From NCBI GenBank assembly GCA_023374025.1, contig SIJG01000002.1, positions 3,479,626 to 3,543,625 on the forward strand: a stretch of DNA of 64,000 bases. Direction: 5' to 3'. The notes beneath the pieces are model-generated. The model saw only the letters and a program-made list of their open reading frames with translations. It had not been told where the DNA came from and did not search any database. Every line of letters starts with the position of its first letter. The stretch's first letter is position 1. Made by a program: the position numbers and the translations under genes. Shown one piece after another: positions 12,301 to 25,622 of this stretch. Source of the DNA: Heterodera schachtii. Lineage: Eukaryota; Nematoda; Chromadorea; Rhabditida; Heteroderidae.

Positions 12301-15300
12301 CGGGACAAGCGCAAGTACATGAGCAGCCGCTTCTCCATCACTGAGCAGGGCGAATTTTCGGTAAGCCCTTTTGGGGGTCCAAATTGTTCATGCAGAAAAA
12401 TATAAATTAAATTATCATTCTTTTTCCGAACAAATTTGTTCATACCTTTTTTAGGTGGTGGGTCGACGGAGGGGTGGGGGAGGAGTTTTTTAAACAAAAT
12501 CTCGAACAATTTTTCTCGCGCCGAACCTCTGTATTCCCCAAGTTTTTATAAAAGCGTGCCATAAAAAACGGTTTGGAAAGCAAAAAAAAAAAGAGTAAGA
12601 GCTCGAAGCTTTGTCGTCGGCTATTTAAGGATCTTATTGTTAGAGTTTGAATTTTCAAAAATTTCCATCGAAAAACCCTGGGAAATATATAATTTCTCAA
12701 TTTTCGAGCAAAACGATGTGGGCGATGAGTGAATGAGTATAGTGGAATAAAATTAATTAATAAACAACAACATTAAATGCCATTCTTTGTGCCAATTTTT
12801 TGTTTTGTTTTTTCAGTGGCATTTGCCCAAGGGCCGCTTTGACCACCACGGCACCGCGGAGGACATGCTGCGCTGTGTGCAGCTGAACCTGCGACGGCTT
12901 GTCGACCGCGTCCCGGACGCACTGATGCACCGCGGATGGGTGTTGGACGGGGAAAAGGGCAACTTCCTGCGACGGTTGGCCGCTGTTCGGACCATCGACT
13001 CGTTGAGGTGTGCCGATTTTTTGAATTATTGTTCTTTCTATGATTTAAATTGGCATTTTCATTTAAAATCCAGAAAAATAATGGAAAAAATTAGAAAAAA
13101 TAAATTTTCTATATTTAAATGAGCATTTTGTAGGGATCTGTTGATGCTCTACGAGGCTGCCATCCGTCGGCCCGTTTTCCTGCCAATTTGGTGGCAATCG
13201 TTGTCCGCAACACGCTTTGTAAATACCTTATTTAAAAAAAAAATTTTGGAACTTACAATTAGAGTAAAAATCGAAACATTTTTATAATCAAATTATATAA
13301 AAAATTTCTAATTCTAAGATTTGAAAACTTTAAGTTGCGGTCAAAAAAAATTGCGAAATGCAAAAATTTCGCTGACGGGCGTCATTAAAAATTTTTATTT
13401 GCATTTTCAAAATTTTTTTATTAAATATTTTTTTTGTCCCTCGCGTGTCGCTTTTCCTTTCCCTTTACTTTAAACCTTTCCCCCCCCCCCCCTTAATTTT
13501 TTAAATGCAATTTTGTCAATTTGTCCATAGATTCGGATCACCAGCGAGTGGCGCGAGCGTCGCCAGCTGTTGGAAAACGCGCGCAAGAAGGAGGAGAAGG
13601 CGTTGCAGCAGGCGTCCGAGTTGGACACCGCGTCTGCGCTCGCTGCCGGCATTGTTTGGGTGCGCTATTCGCTGTACGGCGGTGTGCCGCCCCGGCACCA
13701 GCTGTGGCGCACAATGAAAGACGAGCAGTACCGGCTGAACGGGCTGGGCGCGTTGGGTCAGTTGTTCAGCAACAACATATTATTTCAGATAGTATTAATT
13801 AATACTAATGTGTGCCCATAGTTGGGAAAAGGTGGCCCAACTCACAAATTTGACCCCTCTTTTTGAATTTGGTCTAAAAACTATCCAAATAATATTTTTC
13901 GGCCAGATTTTGAAAATTTAAAGGAAATTGATGACCCAGCGGTGCCACTGGCTATGAAATTAAAATTTTTAAATTTTCCTATTTATATTTCCCTCCCTCA
14001 TTCGCGAGCCTTTTAATATTAATAAATCTATTAATTCGTATTGAATAAATATATTTTACTTTTTTCTAGGTGGTTGGCAGTGGGTTTCTTCCACTTTGGT
14101 CCGTCGGTTCAGACCATTGCCGGAAAAACCGGTAAACTTTTATTTATAATACAATTTAAAATTGTCCTTTAAAAATCCCGCATTTTCTCCCCATAGCATT
14201 TGCACATGGCCTCTGCTTCCACCGCCTCTTCCAGCTACAGCTTGGCCACCCGTAAAGCGTTCCGTTTGGAAGGCGTTGCGCAACGATTGCTCAGCTGGCG
14301 CGCGCTGGAGGACACTGCTCACAGACAAATGCTTCCGCTCCCCTCGTCCATGCAACCAACATATTCGAGCAGTTCAACAACCGCAGTACCCGTAACATTG
14401 CCGTGTCGTTGCTATTCGACCAGCTGTCGCCTGTTGACGAGTGTCAGCACCGCTGGTGGTGGTTCCACAACCGCTGCTGCAGTGCCGTCGTTTGGCTCCT
14501 CTGTCTCCGCGCCGGTGCCATGGCCCTGTTACAGTCCCAGTTGCCAAGCGCATCGCCGAAATTGGATGAAATGTAAAAGTTTTAAGAATTTTGGGATCTT
14601 CCATTCAAAAAAAGCCGATTTTTAACCATTTTGCCAATGAATTTAAATATAAATGGTGGGTGAAATATAAATAATATTTGAAATCATGAACAAAGTTGGG
14701 CAAAAACTTTCATTTACCTCGGTAGATGCCCATCGAACCCGCGGTGTTGTGAAGGCAAAGCCGCCACTGTACGTCAAAAGTGAACCACCGAGGACGAATG
14801 AAGTGCTCGGCGAGAAAAAGCCGTTTCCCTTCCCCCAACCGCAGGAATTCAAAAGTGGGACAGGCAAACGGAGCATTTTGAAACTGCCTAAATGGTAGGT
14901 GAACGAAAAAGTTTTTAGGGAAATAAATAATTTTTTTATTTTAAAAATGGATAAATTTTCTAAAATTTAACTGAACAAATTTTCTCAAAAAATTGAAAAT
15001 TTTCCCAGCGGTTTTTTGGAAATTTAATAAAAAATATCATTTTTAAATTCTACCTACTACGATAATTTGATTTTGTGTTTTGATTTTGAAGGTTTCTGAA
15101 GCGTTTGGCTCGCCAGGGCGGCACCAACCCGAAGTGTTCCCTGCACTTCTTCCACCAGACGGCCAAGTCCAACCCCACAGTTTGGCCCTACCCATGTGTT
15201 CGTCCGCTGTTCTTCTACTGTTGGCGCTATTTGACGAGCGGGGCAAAATCGGTGCAATTCAATTTGGCATTTTGCTTTTAGACCGTTTTTTATTTTAGAT

Positions 15301-16796
15301 TCATGCCCTTGCACTGCGCTTCCGCATTTTGTACGCGTGCATTCGGTGGCCGGACATGTCACCGGACCCGGACGATGAGGTTGTCGGGCGCAACTTTAAG
15401 ACATTGCGGGAAAAACAAGGGCAATTAACTGGGGTCTAACCCATTTTTTGGCTCCGGAATGCCGGATATTCTTGGCATTTTTAAAGAATTGGAATACCTT
15501 TTTCCGATTTTTTTTTTTCCGATTTTTTTTTTTTTTTTTGCTATCCGCTTGCGACCTAGGCCAGTACCAAGAAGAAAAAAAAATTAGTCGGGTGGCACGG
15601 CGGTTTATTTTTATATTTCAAAATGTTTTAATGAGTTTTTTGTTTGTTGTGAAGGACCCGCGCGTTTGGAGTCACCAGGCTGATTATGACGAAGTGCGCA
15701 TGGTTGTCAGTCACCGGGAGAATCCGCCGGACGGCTATTATGAACAGGTGGGCGTGTCAGTTTTCGGCGAATGGCTCCCCGTTTAAAAACCAAACGAAAC
15801 AAACGGCCTAATTGGGCCTGCCAAATAAACTTCAAATTCTCCGTTTCATACAGTCCCGAGATGGAATGAAATGGTTTTACACAATAATTAATTATCTGTC
15901 TCCTAAACTATCAAATCCGCGAACTTAAACAATTTTATACAGTCCATGACGCTAGGAAAAAGTGTGGGAAATGAAAATGTCCCACTTCTGCTGGTTCGTT
16001 CATTTCCCGGTCCTTTAATTCCATTTTTAAACCCCACAAAGTTTTTCACTCCCAAAGTTTTGCACATAATTATTTATTTTTACTACAATTTGTTACAGTA
16101 TCTGCTCAAAGTGGACCAGTACATGGTGGAGGACGGGGCGGAGGATGAGCACGACTTGCTGTACGGCACGGACGACGACGACTCGGCAAATTATCGGCAG
16201 TCGTCGGTGCGCGAGTCGGACTATTACGCCGCGGGCACTGGACGCGGTCGACGCGGCAGTGGCCGACGGAGAAGGCAACGCGGCGGCGGCAGTGCGGCAG
16301 CTTCTTATCGCGGCGGCATTGCCACTGACCAGCTGCAGCGACAGCGCGTGTCCGCCTGGCGGTCGCCGCCGCGACGCGTGCGCACGTTGACGCGATGGAT
16401 TGACGGAGTCCGTGGGACGGGCGAGAGGGGGAGGGGGGGGGGGGGTGAATAACTTTTTTCAAAAAATCGCTTTCAAAATTTTTGAAAAATTTCCGTTTGA
16501 AATTTTCGGATGGGTGGAAACGGCGCGGGGGAAAAATGACAATAACATGCATTTCTACCATTCTCCCATCACCACAGGTGGACTTGAAGCTGTACGAGAT
16601 CTCCTGGTACTGGTCCGACTGGCTGCGCAATGCGATGACCGAGGCGGCCCGGGCGCGTGAGGAGCAGCGCAGGCGCGTGGCGTTGGATGCCGCTTCGATG
16701 GCACAGCAGCAGTATCAGCAGCAGCCACCGCAGCTGTACCAACAACAACACCATCAGCATCATCAGTACCAATGGTTGATCGATCATCACAGTTAA
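6336..16796 (+). CDS. nurf-1: NURF remodelling complex large subunit, N-terminal form (BPTF/NURF301-like)
   Basis: ISWI-associated NURF scaffold of the nucleus. Exons: 6336-6455, 6960-7273, 7565-7761, 8237-8484, 8744-8836, 8892-9038, 9412-9594, 9904-10194, 10396-10526, 10724-10971, 11195-11422, 11475-11717, 11805-11944, 12160-12360, 12817-13007, 13134-13218, 13531-13756, 14070-14131, 14197-14572, 14696-14894, 15092-15251, 15299-15379, 15655-15747, 16099-16407, 16578-16796. The exon phases agree throughout and give about 1594 residues. Order: Arg/Gly-rich AT-hook-like region (RGRPRASRA, GGRPPR), acidic stretch, DDT domain (~275-345), PHD finger (~435-531), WHIM-like block (RHGRLYWFMVRR, YYYSTLPQLFDLINHLD), and the middle region conserved in BPTF (GEFSWHLP, WVRYSLYGGVPPRHQLW, GGWQWVS, WPYPCVRPLFFYCWRY, ending in a Glu/Arg helix). 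No second PHD or bromodomain follows. Exon 19 has a reading-frame conflict. Confidence 0.92.
7857..8175 (+). repeat. tandem duplication inside a nurf-1 intron
   Basis: Two diverged copies of a unit of about 180 bp lie head to tail in intron 3. Both contain AATTCGAATG, TTTGGGAACATTTT, GCAGACAATTAG or ACAGACAATTAG, and AAATGTTCCATTTTTGGA. No coding function is visible. Confidence 0.6.
8440..9594 (+). other. nurf-1: DDT domain and following helices of nurf-1
   Basis: Exons 4 to 7 encode the DDT domain with the diagnostic run LSPFLFEDFCAAI, then a helical block (HLAFLRLFFREED) and VLRHYVESD, which lines up with the BPTF sequence after its DDT domain. All four joins are phase 0. In the family this region contacts the ISWI ATPase and DNA. 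Confidence 0.9.
9904..10194 (+). other. nurf-1: PHD finger with a long Pro/Ala/Ser-rich insertion
   Basis: A single phase-0 exon of 97 codons encodes the finger. The Cys/His ligands are visible as CRSC, CAEC, YHVHC and CPLC. Between the HVHC pair and the final CPLC pair there are about 50 low-complexity residues rich in Pro, Ala, Thr and Gly, where most PHD fingers have about 15. The zinc ligands themselves are intact, so the fold is probably kept with an exposed loop. Confidence 0.85.
14197..14572 (+). other. nurf-1: nurf-1 exon 19 with reading-frame conflict
   Basis: The frame entering from exon 18 gives a helical run (RKAFRLEGVAQRLLSWRALE) and then turns into Ser/Thr/Pro-rich low complexity. 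From about 14349 a second frame has far better codon use, with mostly G or C at third positions, and a globular-looking sequence (DECQHRWWWFHNRC). The first frame splices in phase to exon 20; the second does not with any acceptor I can find. Either there is a one-base indel in the sequence near 14300-14349, or a true frameshift, or overlapping coding potential. Confidence 0.5.
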
Positions 16797-17456
16797 TTGG
16801 ACACATTGCTTTACGTTTTTTTATATGTTTTGCTGACAAATCAATAATTTCGCTAATTGGGTTTGATGACCGAAGAAGAAGAAGCATTGTTATTTTATAG
16901 TTAACTCTCATTCATTATCATTTTATCAACGCATTAATTATTATTTTGTCATCATCATTTAATTGTCTTACACAATGTTCATTCATTCATACATATGTGT
17001 TCCACCTGCTTACATCATTTTCACCTCGTTATTTTATTCAATCAAATCAACAACAAACAAATAAATATGCAGCACCCATATCCATGAACAAAAAAAAAGT
17101 GCGGGCTTCGGGGGGGGGGGGACGGCTGAAGTCAAAAATTCGATTATTAGGGGTGTATTTTTCTTTTTTTAAAATCACGAATTAGGGGGTACGGTCATCG
17201 ATTCGGCGCCAATAGGTGTTGGTTGAACCATTCGAAAATTTGCCCACGCTTTTAATAATTTCCAGCAAAAGTTGCAAATTTTGTGTCAACTTTTAAAAAT
17301 TCTGGAAATTCTGATCGAAAAAGAAAATTTTTCTTTTAGTGAAAAGTTGATTTTTTGAAAATATTTTTCATTTTTATGTTTTTTGGAAAATAATAAAAGG
17401 GTTTCCGATCAAAAATGTTTTTGGTGCATTTCTTATCGAACCAAATCAAAGAAAAA
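16797..17456. other. 3' flank of nurf-1
   Basis: AT-rich sequence after the nurf-1 stop. AAATAAATAT near 17058 could serve as polyadenylation signal. No gene is seen before the palindromic element at 17457. Confidence 0.4.
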
Positions 17457-17902
17457 GGTAATAGTGGAGAATCTGGGCTCCACCAAAATTTTTTTTTTCT
17501 GTTATGAAAAGATCTACCCTGGGGTTTTCGAGGCTTCTGATCACGAATCTGATATCAGATTTGCAAAAATCATTGATTTTATCATTGATATTGAAAATCA
17601 TAGATTTTCGAAATTTTGATCAATATGATCAAATACGACGTAAATATTGAGATGCTCATAGAACAAACACACAAAAAATAAACAATCAACATTTATTACC
17701 CGGTCAATGCTTAATTTAAGAAAATTTCATCATATTGATCAAAATTTCGAAAATCTATGATTTTCAATATCAATGATAAAATCAATGATTTTTGCAAATC
17801 TGATATCAGATTCGTGATTAGAAGCCCCGAAAACCCCCGGGTTGATCTTTTCATAGCAAAAAAAAATTTTTGGGGTGGAGCCCAGATTCTCCACTATTAC
17901 CA
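17457..17902. mobile_element. palindromic element with 174-bp arms
   Basis: GGTAATAGTGGAGAATCTGG at 17457 reappears as reverse complement ending at 17902. The arms (17457-17630 and 17729-17902) are nearly identical over their whole length and enclose a unique loop of about 98 bp. Each arm encodes the same short frame in opposite orientation, which is a shadow of the repeat. No clear target-site duplication apart from A-runs. Non-autonomous foldback or MITE. Confidence 0.8.
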
Positions 17903-18170
17903 AAAAGGTAATAGTGAGAAAACTGGAAATCCTCACACCGTTAAAAAACTCAAAAATTAATTTTAGAATTTTTTTCTCAATTTTTCAACAATCTTTTCTC
18001 AAGGACCCAGGCAAAAATTCAGGATTAAAGGTCGGGGTCCAAGCCCTACCCAATTATGCCAAATTGATACATGTTGTCAAAATAAACAAAAGTAACGGTA
18101 AAAACAAACAAAATATTATCCATTGAAAATCATCGCATTTTGAGGTCATCCTTCTCCGGATTCCGCAGGG
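17903..18170. other. intergenic
   Basis: Short AT-rich segment between the palindromic element and the end of the Fic-domain remnant. Nothing recognisable. Confidence 0.4.
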
Positions 18171-19289
18171 TCAGTCAGTTACGTGTCCCAACATTTGCGC
18201 CATCGGTTGGAAGCCGCGGCGCATCAGAACGAAGTTCATCAGCAGCCGAGCAGTCTTCCCGTTGCTGTTGTAGAACGGATGGATGCACACCTTAGTTTTT
18301 AACAAATCTTATTTTTTAGCAAGGCTTTTAAAGTAAATTCTATACTGTCGGTTCCCTTTTATTTATTTGTTTTTCAATTTTTCTCACGAGTGTGTGGTGC
18401 GCCCGCGCCGCAAATTCCCCGGCGGTCATTGACTCGGGTAAAAACCCAACTCGTACTAGGCCAACTCGTACTGCCCCAACTCGTACTGTTTTTCGAAAAA
18501 AAATGTCATAACTTTTCTTAAAGTCAGCCAAATTAAACATTCTTGGTATCATTCGATAGCCCTTAACGTTCTCTATCTACCTGCAAAATGCAAGAAAATT
18601 TTATTGCTTTTCAAAAAAGTTATGGACAAAAACAAATTTTTTTACGATTTTTGGTCATAACTTTTTTGAAAAGCAATAAAATTTTCTTGCATTTTGCAGG
18701 TAGATAGAGAACGTTAAGGGCTATCGAATGATACCAAGAATGTTTAATTTGGTCGACTTTAAAAAAAGTTATGACGATTTTTTTGTCAAAAAACAGTACG
18801 AGTTGGGGCAGTACGAGTTGGCCTAGTACGAGTTGGGTGTCGTCCATTGACTCGGCCTCAAGATGTTGGTTGAACCATCTGATGAAGTCCTGCATTGCTG
18901 CCGGCACTTCCTCATGTGGCATCGGCTCGAAGTCTCCGACCGTCATGTTGATGGTGCGCAAGCAGCCGGCCCGGGTGTCGCGTCGGCCCATCACTTCCAA
19001 GTGGAGTTCGAAGAAGGTCTGCAAGAAGGATTGCATTTCCACTGCACGGCATGTGAAGCCAGCTGATTCACCTTGAGCGTGAACTGCTTGACTTGGAAGG
19101 CGGGCTTCTGCAGGGCTGGAGCAGCTTGGCGTCATCGGCGAACGGCGAGTAGTGGCTGTCGTCGTCCTCCTCCTCCTCCTCCGCTTCAGCTTCCACGTCG
19201 ATTGCTTCTGCTTCGGCTTCTTCGACATTAGAACGGCGAAGATGCCGCTCTCAGACTTGCTTCTGTCCTGCTGCTCCCTTTTCGGCATT
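18171..19289 (-). pseudogene. Fic-domain protein gene, interrupted
   Basis: Fic proteins transfer AMP or related groups to target hydroxyls. On the minus strand the start is near 19286 (MPKREQQDRSK), followed by a Lys/Arg- or Glu-rich stretch depending on frame. Then comes a Fic N-lobe pattern: GCLRTINMTVGDFEPMPHEE, VPAAMQDFIRWFNQHLEAES. The motif exon lies at 18300-18171 with HPFYNSNGKTAR and RLLMNFVLMRRGF. The foldback copy 2 (18438-18844) sits inside the coding part with an 11-bp duplication. Removing it rejoins the frame across the site: ...EAESM before, TAGEF after. The join from THE HHTL region (donor GTGAGA, about 18385) to the motif exon is out of phase, a second break. The usual Asp/Glu of the HxFx(D/E)GNGR motif is Asn and the next Gly is Ser. 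Probably dead. Confidence 0.75.
18438..18844. mobile_element. foldback element, copy 2, inserted in the Fic gene
   Basis: A near-perfect palindrome of 407 bp. Its arms carry three copies of CCAACTCGTACT at each end, then the family core (TATCATTCGATAGCCCTTAA, TCTACCTGCAAAATGC) and a small loop. The 11-bp direct repeat CATTGACTCGG lies at 18427-18437 and 18845-18855. A target duplication of this size together with long terminal inverted repeats resembles Mutator-like elements. No transposase is present. Confidence 0.9.
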
Positions 19290-19827
19290 TTTGCTGCTTG
19301 AATTCGTCATTTAATGTGCTTGAAGGAAAACAGCGATATTTAGAGACAAATAATTGCACCCCAAAATGTTCGCCGGAAAATTTCATGCGTTTATCAATTT
19401 TCTACAAAATTTCCAAAAATTCTAGGAAGGTTCAAAAAGGCATGGATAAAACGGCCATAAAGGAATATTTTGTCCAAATGTGTCAAACTATCGTACTTTT
19501 TGAGTCGATTTTTTAAAGGCTAAAAAGGTGGAGGCTGTGGCTGGTACGGCGGGCCGAAGCACCGCCAGCAGGAAAAAATTCACAAATTTTGATGGAATTT
19601 GCGATTTATTCAGAAGTATTTGGCATTCTGTTCGATGCAATGCGAGTCCCACGGGATCCGCACAAAAAAATCAAATTTGCATATCCCGTTGCAAGATTGC
19701 AACTCAAAATTTTTTTACCTGACGGGGTCCCGCGGGATTAATCCCGCAATTCCCAAAAAAAATCGGGATTGGGATCCCGCAAAATCACGCGCGGGATCCC
19801 GTCCCACGTCGGTCACTAGTTTGAATG

Positions 19828-20110
19828 AATATTAGGAAAAAACAATTTTTTTTTTTGTGTGTTTTCGAACAAAAGTTTAAAGAATTTTTTAGAAATGACC
19901 AAAAATCCGACCTTTCGCTATTTTTTCGTAAATATTTTTAAATTTAAAAACATTAAAATTTTTAATAAGTTCATTTACAATTGTATTTAATCAAAATTAA
20001 TAAAATTTGATTAATTCTGCTACTTAAAAATCGTTAACAAATAATTTTTTATTTGCCTATTTGTGCCTATTCGTTTGTTTTATGCCTATTTTGCAGTTTT
20101 TGTGCTTAAA
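19828..20110. mobile_element. truncated relative of the 46066-46698 MITE
   Basis: TATTAGGAAAAAACA... TTGTGTGTTTTCGAACAAAAG and the later run TTTGCCTATTTGTGCCTATT match interior parts of the element at 46066-46698. The termini are not preserved, so this is a decayed fragment. Confidence 0.45.
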
Positions 20111-22997
20111 ATTGTTAATAATTCACATTTCAAAATTTACTATTTGATTGATAATGCCTTTTGGCATCGGCGAACCAAAAAAATAAATAAAATTTGATGC
20201 TAAATTTAATAACTTTTTCACATTTTCTCCCTCCTGCTTTTCGAGGACCATTCTCCAATGCCTAATTATTTATTGGCACTTTCCATTTCAAATGACATGG
20301 CAAACATCATAAAAAGCAATAGGTAACTTTAACAATTATTAATTAATCACTCACTGCAAATGGTCTCGTCTCACTGATAATTTTATGTAACTGTTTTTAT
20401 GGGCACTTAATTTTTGCCCCCGGGGGTCATTTGTTTGATATTATTTATTGGCTTTTCTCGGGCACACCGTAACACATTTGGGCAGCAGTTTTATTGCCTT
20501 TTTTCTACTAGATTTTTGCCTAATTGGGTCCTCATTATTTGCCTGTTTTTGGCCTTGTGTTTGTTTGGCATCGTTTACTGCCGTGCCAATATCTACTACA
20601 TATGTTTTTATGTCATGCCAATAAAATTTGTTTGTTATTCAGCAAAGGAATTTAATCAGAGTCGAAGAAATGAAAAATGAATTTTTAAAAAATATGAATT
20701 AAGAAAATTTTATTTCCATTTTTAAAAACAATAAAACTAAAAAAAAAATAAACATAAAAATACAAATCAGCAATTTTTGGGCTCAAATATTTGTGATAAT
20801 TTGATAAATATTCAGTTTTTTCTACCACTTCCAATTAGCCTTATTTTGTGAAAATTCCAAAACGGCACAGCTCAACAAAACAACTGCAAATGTCGAGACT
20901 CCGTTAGAAAACTGTCTCTATAAATGAATTGGCTTGTTAAAATTCGATTTTGGCATTTTCTGTAGAATTTAATTAATTGTTTTGTCAGTCCCTCATTAAA
21001 CATTCATTCGTTCCAATTTTATCCATTCCCATTTTTCTTTCACTCTTTTTTCTGTGACCATCGGTCATCGTCCGTCCAATCACCGTTTTATTGTTATCAA
21101 TCAGTGAAAGAGAGAAGCACTGACAGAGAGAGAGAGAGAGAGAGAGAAAAGCGGTTTATGTTCCGTGCCGGTTCCTTTGATGTTGCCGCCGGTCGGCCCC
21201 GCCGGGGGCCCTTTTTGCCAATGTTTGACTACCGGATGAAATGGCCGGGAGAGGGGGCGAAAGTGGCGGTCAAAAAGCCATTGGAATTTACCGCAAATTT
21301 TTGTTTTTATGATTTCTTTTATGTTCTTTTTAGCATTATGTACAGTACGAAGTAATTTAGTCAAGTAAAAAAAATCCAATGAAAAATGGCACGACATTTT
21401 GATTTAAAAATCGGGTTTTAATTGCCAGAATTGTTTTTTAATACTTAGAGACAGTTATTTTAATTTTTATATTTAAAAATTAAAATTATAGTAACGTTTT
21501 TAATTGAACCACAAAAAAGCCAAAATTTCTCCATGTTCTTTTTAATTTTTAAATTTTAAATTAGAAAAATGAACTAAAATTAAAATTCTAAAATTATATT
21601 TTATTAAACCCAAAAAAATAAAATAAGTTTTCTCCAAGTTATTCACTAAAATAAAATTATGCTTTTTTAAACCATCAAAAAATGCGAATTTTTCGCCAAT
21701 TTTCCACTTTTCTCCAAAACTTTCATTTGGGTGGGACCACTAAACAATTGTTGTTCATCGTCCACCACCAGCACCACTTGCAGTTTCTTCCGCTGATGAT
21801 GTGCAACGGACAATTTACGACTTGCCAATTTGTCTCGGCAAATTGGGCCCCCCTTTTGCCTGAGGCGGTGAGACCGTTGGGCGGCGGCACTTTGTCGTCA
21901 ACGGAGATAAATTGGCCACCGCCTCGGTGGACGACGAAGGACGAAGGACATGACCCCCGGGGGGAGGGGTAAGGGGCGGGGACCTGACAGGTTTATGGCA
22001 GCTTAAACTTGTGAAAATGGGCTTTATAAGGCGGAAGGAAGGTGGACAATTCTTTTGTGGAGAGAGAAAACTGTGCGGGTGTTTAAAAATATTTTTAAAA
22101 ATTAGAAATTTTTATTGTTTAAATCGGAAAGGTGAAATTTGCATAAATACAAAAAAGTGAAAAAGAAAAATGTGAAAATAATTCCCAATATAAATTTAAA
22201 ATTAATTATTTCCACTTTACAATATAAAAATATACTTCTGTAATTAATAAGGGAGTAAAAGAAGTTAAAAATTATTCTGGCTAAATTTAAAATTGGAATG
22301 GTTTTGACAGCTAAATTCAAATATATTTAAGGCTTTAAATCAGCAATTTAAAATAATTTAATTTTTAATTTTTTTCCATTTTCCCTTTCACTGACATTTT
22401 TACAACCGCAAAAAAATTTCTTTTATCCAATTGGCTTTCTTCTTTGATCCGTTCACTAACACACAATGAATAAAGAATAATGAAATGACATTTGGAAGGG
22501 TCAAAAGGGAGGGCACAAAAAAACAATTGCAACAGAAAAATTTACACTTTGTCGGCACTTTGAAAAAGCAATTTTCCGGCGGATAATTAGGGAGAAAACC
22601 TCGGAAAATTGGGCATTTTTCAATTTATTAAGAAAATATCACCATTTTCTGCTGAGGTCTCTCCGGGTTGCTTTTATTATAAGAATTCAACAACAAACAT
22701 TTGAGGATGTGTGGTGGATTTGGGGGTGGGTGGGCCCGTGTTCCGTAACATTCGTTTGGGTCTGATCACTGATCATTGGGCTGATCATTTAGCAACATGA
22801 ATTGGTCTTTATGGCCCGGACCAAAAGAGGTAAACTCCAAAAAGGCCCTTAAATAGAAATAGGTTCTAAAAAAAGGCCCAATTTTCAAAAATTTAAATTT
22901 CTCAGAAAAATTAAAATACAAAAAACTCGGGGCCTAGCCGTTATCAACGCATTGTCGCCAGGGGGCATGATCACTGATCAGACCATCACTTTCATTC

Positions 22998-23225
22998 ATG
23001 ATCACTTTAAACTGTGCCATTGTTACTGTCTTTGCCATCGCCTCCTCCATTTTCGTGCCGCTGTTGTTGTTGGTGTTGGCACTCATCAGCTACTTCTGGC
23101 GTTATGCCCATGCAGCTTTTGCTGTTGGCGTTGTGCCGCGCGGCAACCGCACAGATTGCATCGGGCGCAAAAAACAATGTGGCGGCACCGCCGCCGCCAC
23201 CGGAAGAGACGGGCGGCTGTTGTAA
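22998..23225 (+). CDS. possible small membrane protein or first exon
   Basis: ATG at 22998 opens a frame of 75 codons. The first 35 residues are strongly hydrophobic (AIVTVFAIASSIFVPLLLLV, then LALISYFW), fitting a signal anchor or one membrane helix, followed by a basic, Cys-containing tail. It sits in a GC-rich island after a cluster of TGATCA sites. It could be a single-exon gene, a first exon, or chance. I do not recognise it. Confidence 0.25.
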   Translation: MITLNCAIVTVFAIASSIFVPLLLLVLALISYFWRYAHAAFAVGVVPRGNRTDCIGRKKQCGGTAAATGRDGRLL

Positions 23226-23908
23226 TGACGGCGATGCCGTCGCGTGAGACAGCCCCGGCGGCGCAACAAAACTCATCGGCGGAAAAGCAGCGGACAAAAA
23301 TGGATGGGGATGATGATGCCCTGGGGGGGGTGGGGTAATTAATTTGAATTCAAATAAAACAATTAATGGATTATTTGTAGCTCTAAGAGCCCACTACTTT
23401 TTTCAACGGAAATTTTTGAAATTTTGTAGACAAACAGAAAACATTTGGAGCTATTGAAGTCATTTGAGATAGGCTAATTTGGTTGCTTATTTCCACTTAG
23501 TTATTTATGTGGTACTGAGGTGTCCATTTTCACCGGGACTCAGTTGTCCCAGAGCTTATTCGACTTCACCTGATTTTTTAGACTTAGCTCGTCAAGAGCT
23601 TTCGAATTATACCAAATTTATAATTTTTTAAGTGTTATATGGTTGATTTTTGGTGCAATTTTTCGTGATTTAAACCGGTTTTTTGATTTTTCAGCATTTA
23701 GAGACTATTTTTAATGATGATTAGAGGTCATTAGAGATAGATTGCAATTAATTTTAGGCGGTTGCCCAATTTTATACTTTTTCCCAATTTTTTTGTCGAA
23801 AGATAAAACCAGCAGGATGGAGGATAATGAAAATTTTGGATCATTTTTGCGATAGCATTTTGATGATCATTTCCCCATTTTTATTTTTAATTATGTAGAT
23901 TCTTTGTT

Positions 23909-25622
<1,714 letters not shown>

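Larger units (their letters stand above)
19290..23908. other. gene-poor region between Fic remnant and FoxD gene
   Basis: I see no convincing multi-exon gene. It holds a GGGATCCCG-rich block at 19640-19825, a stretch at 19830-20110 related to the MITE at 46066-46698, a (GA)n tract at about 21126-21150, GC-rich islands at 21720-21980 and 23000-23340, dense TGATCA sites at 22760-23010 and a decayed foldback-like stretch at 23380-23720. Much of it may be downstream flank or regulatory DNA. Confidence 0.4.

Noticed and set aside
20414..20680. Hydrophobic 88-codon frame
   Set aside because: It begins at a non-ATG codon in T-rich sequence, with no Met-led signal peptide or splice partner. T-rich DNA gives such frames by chance.
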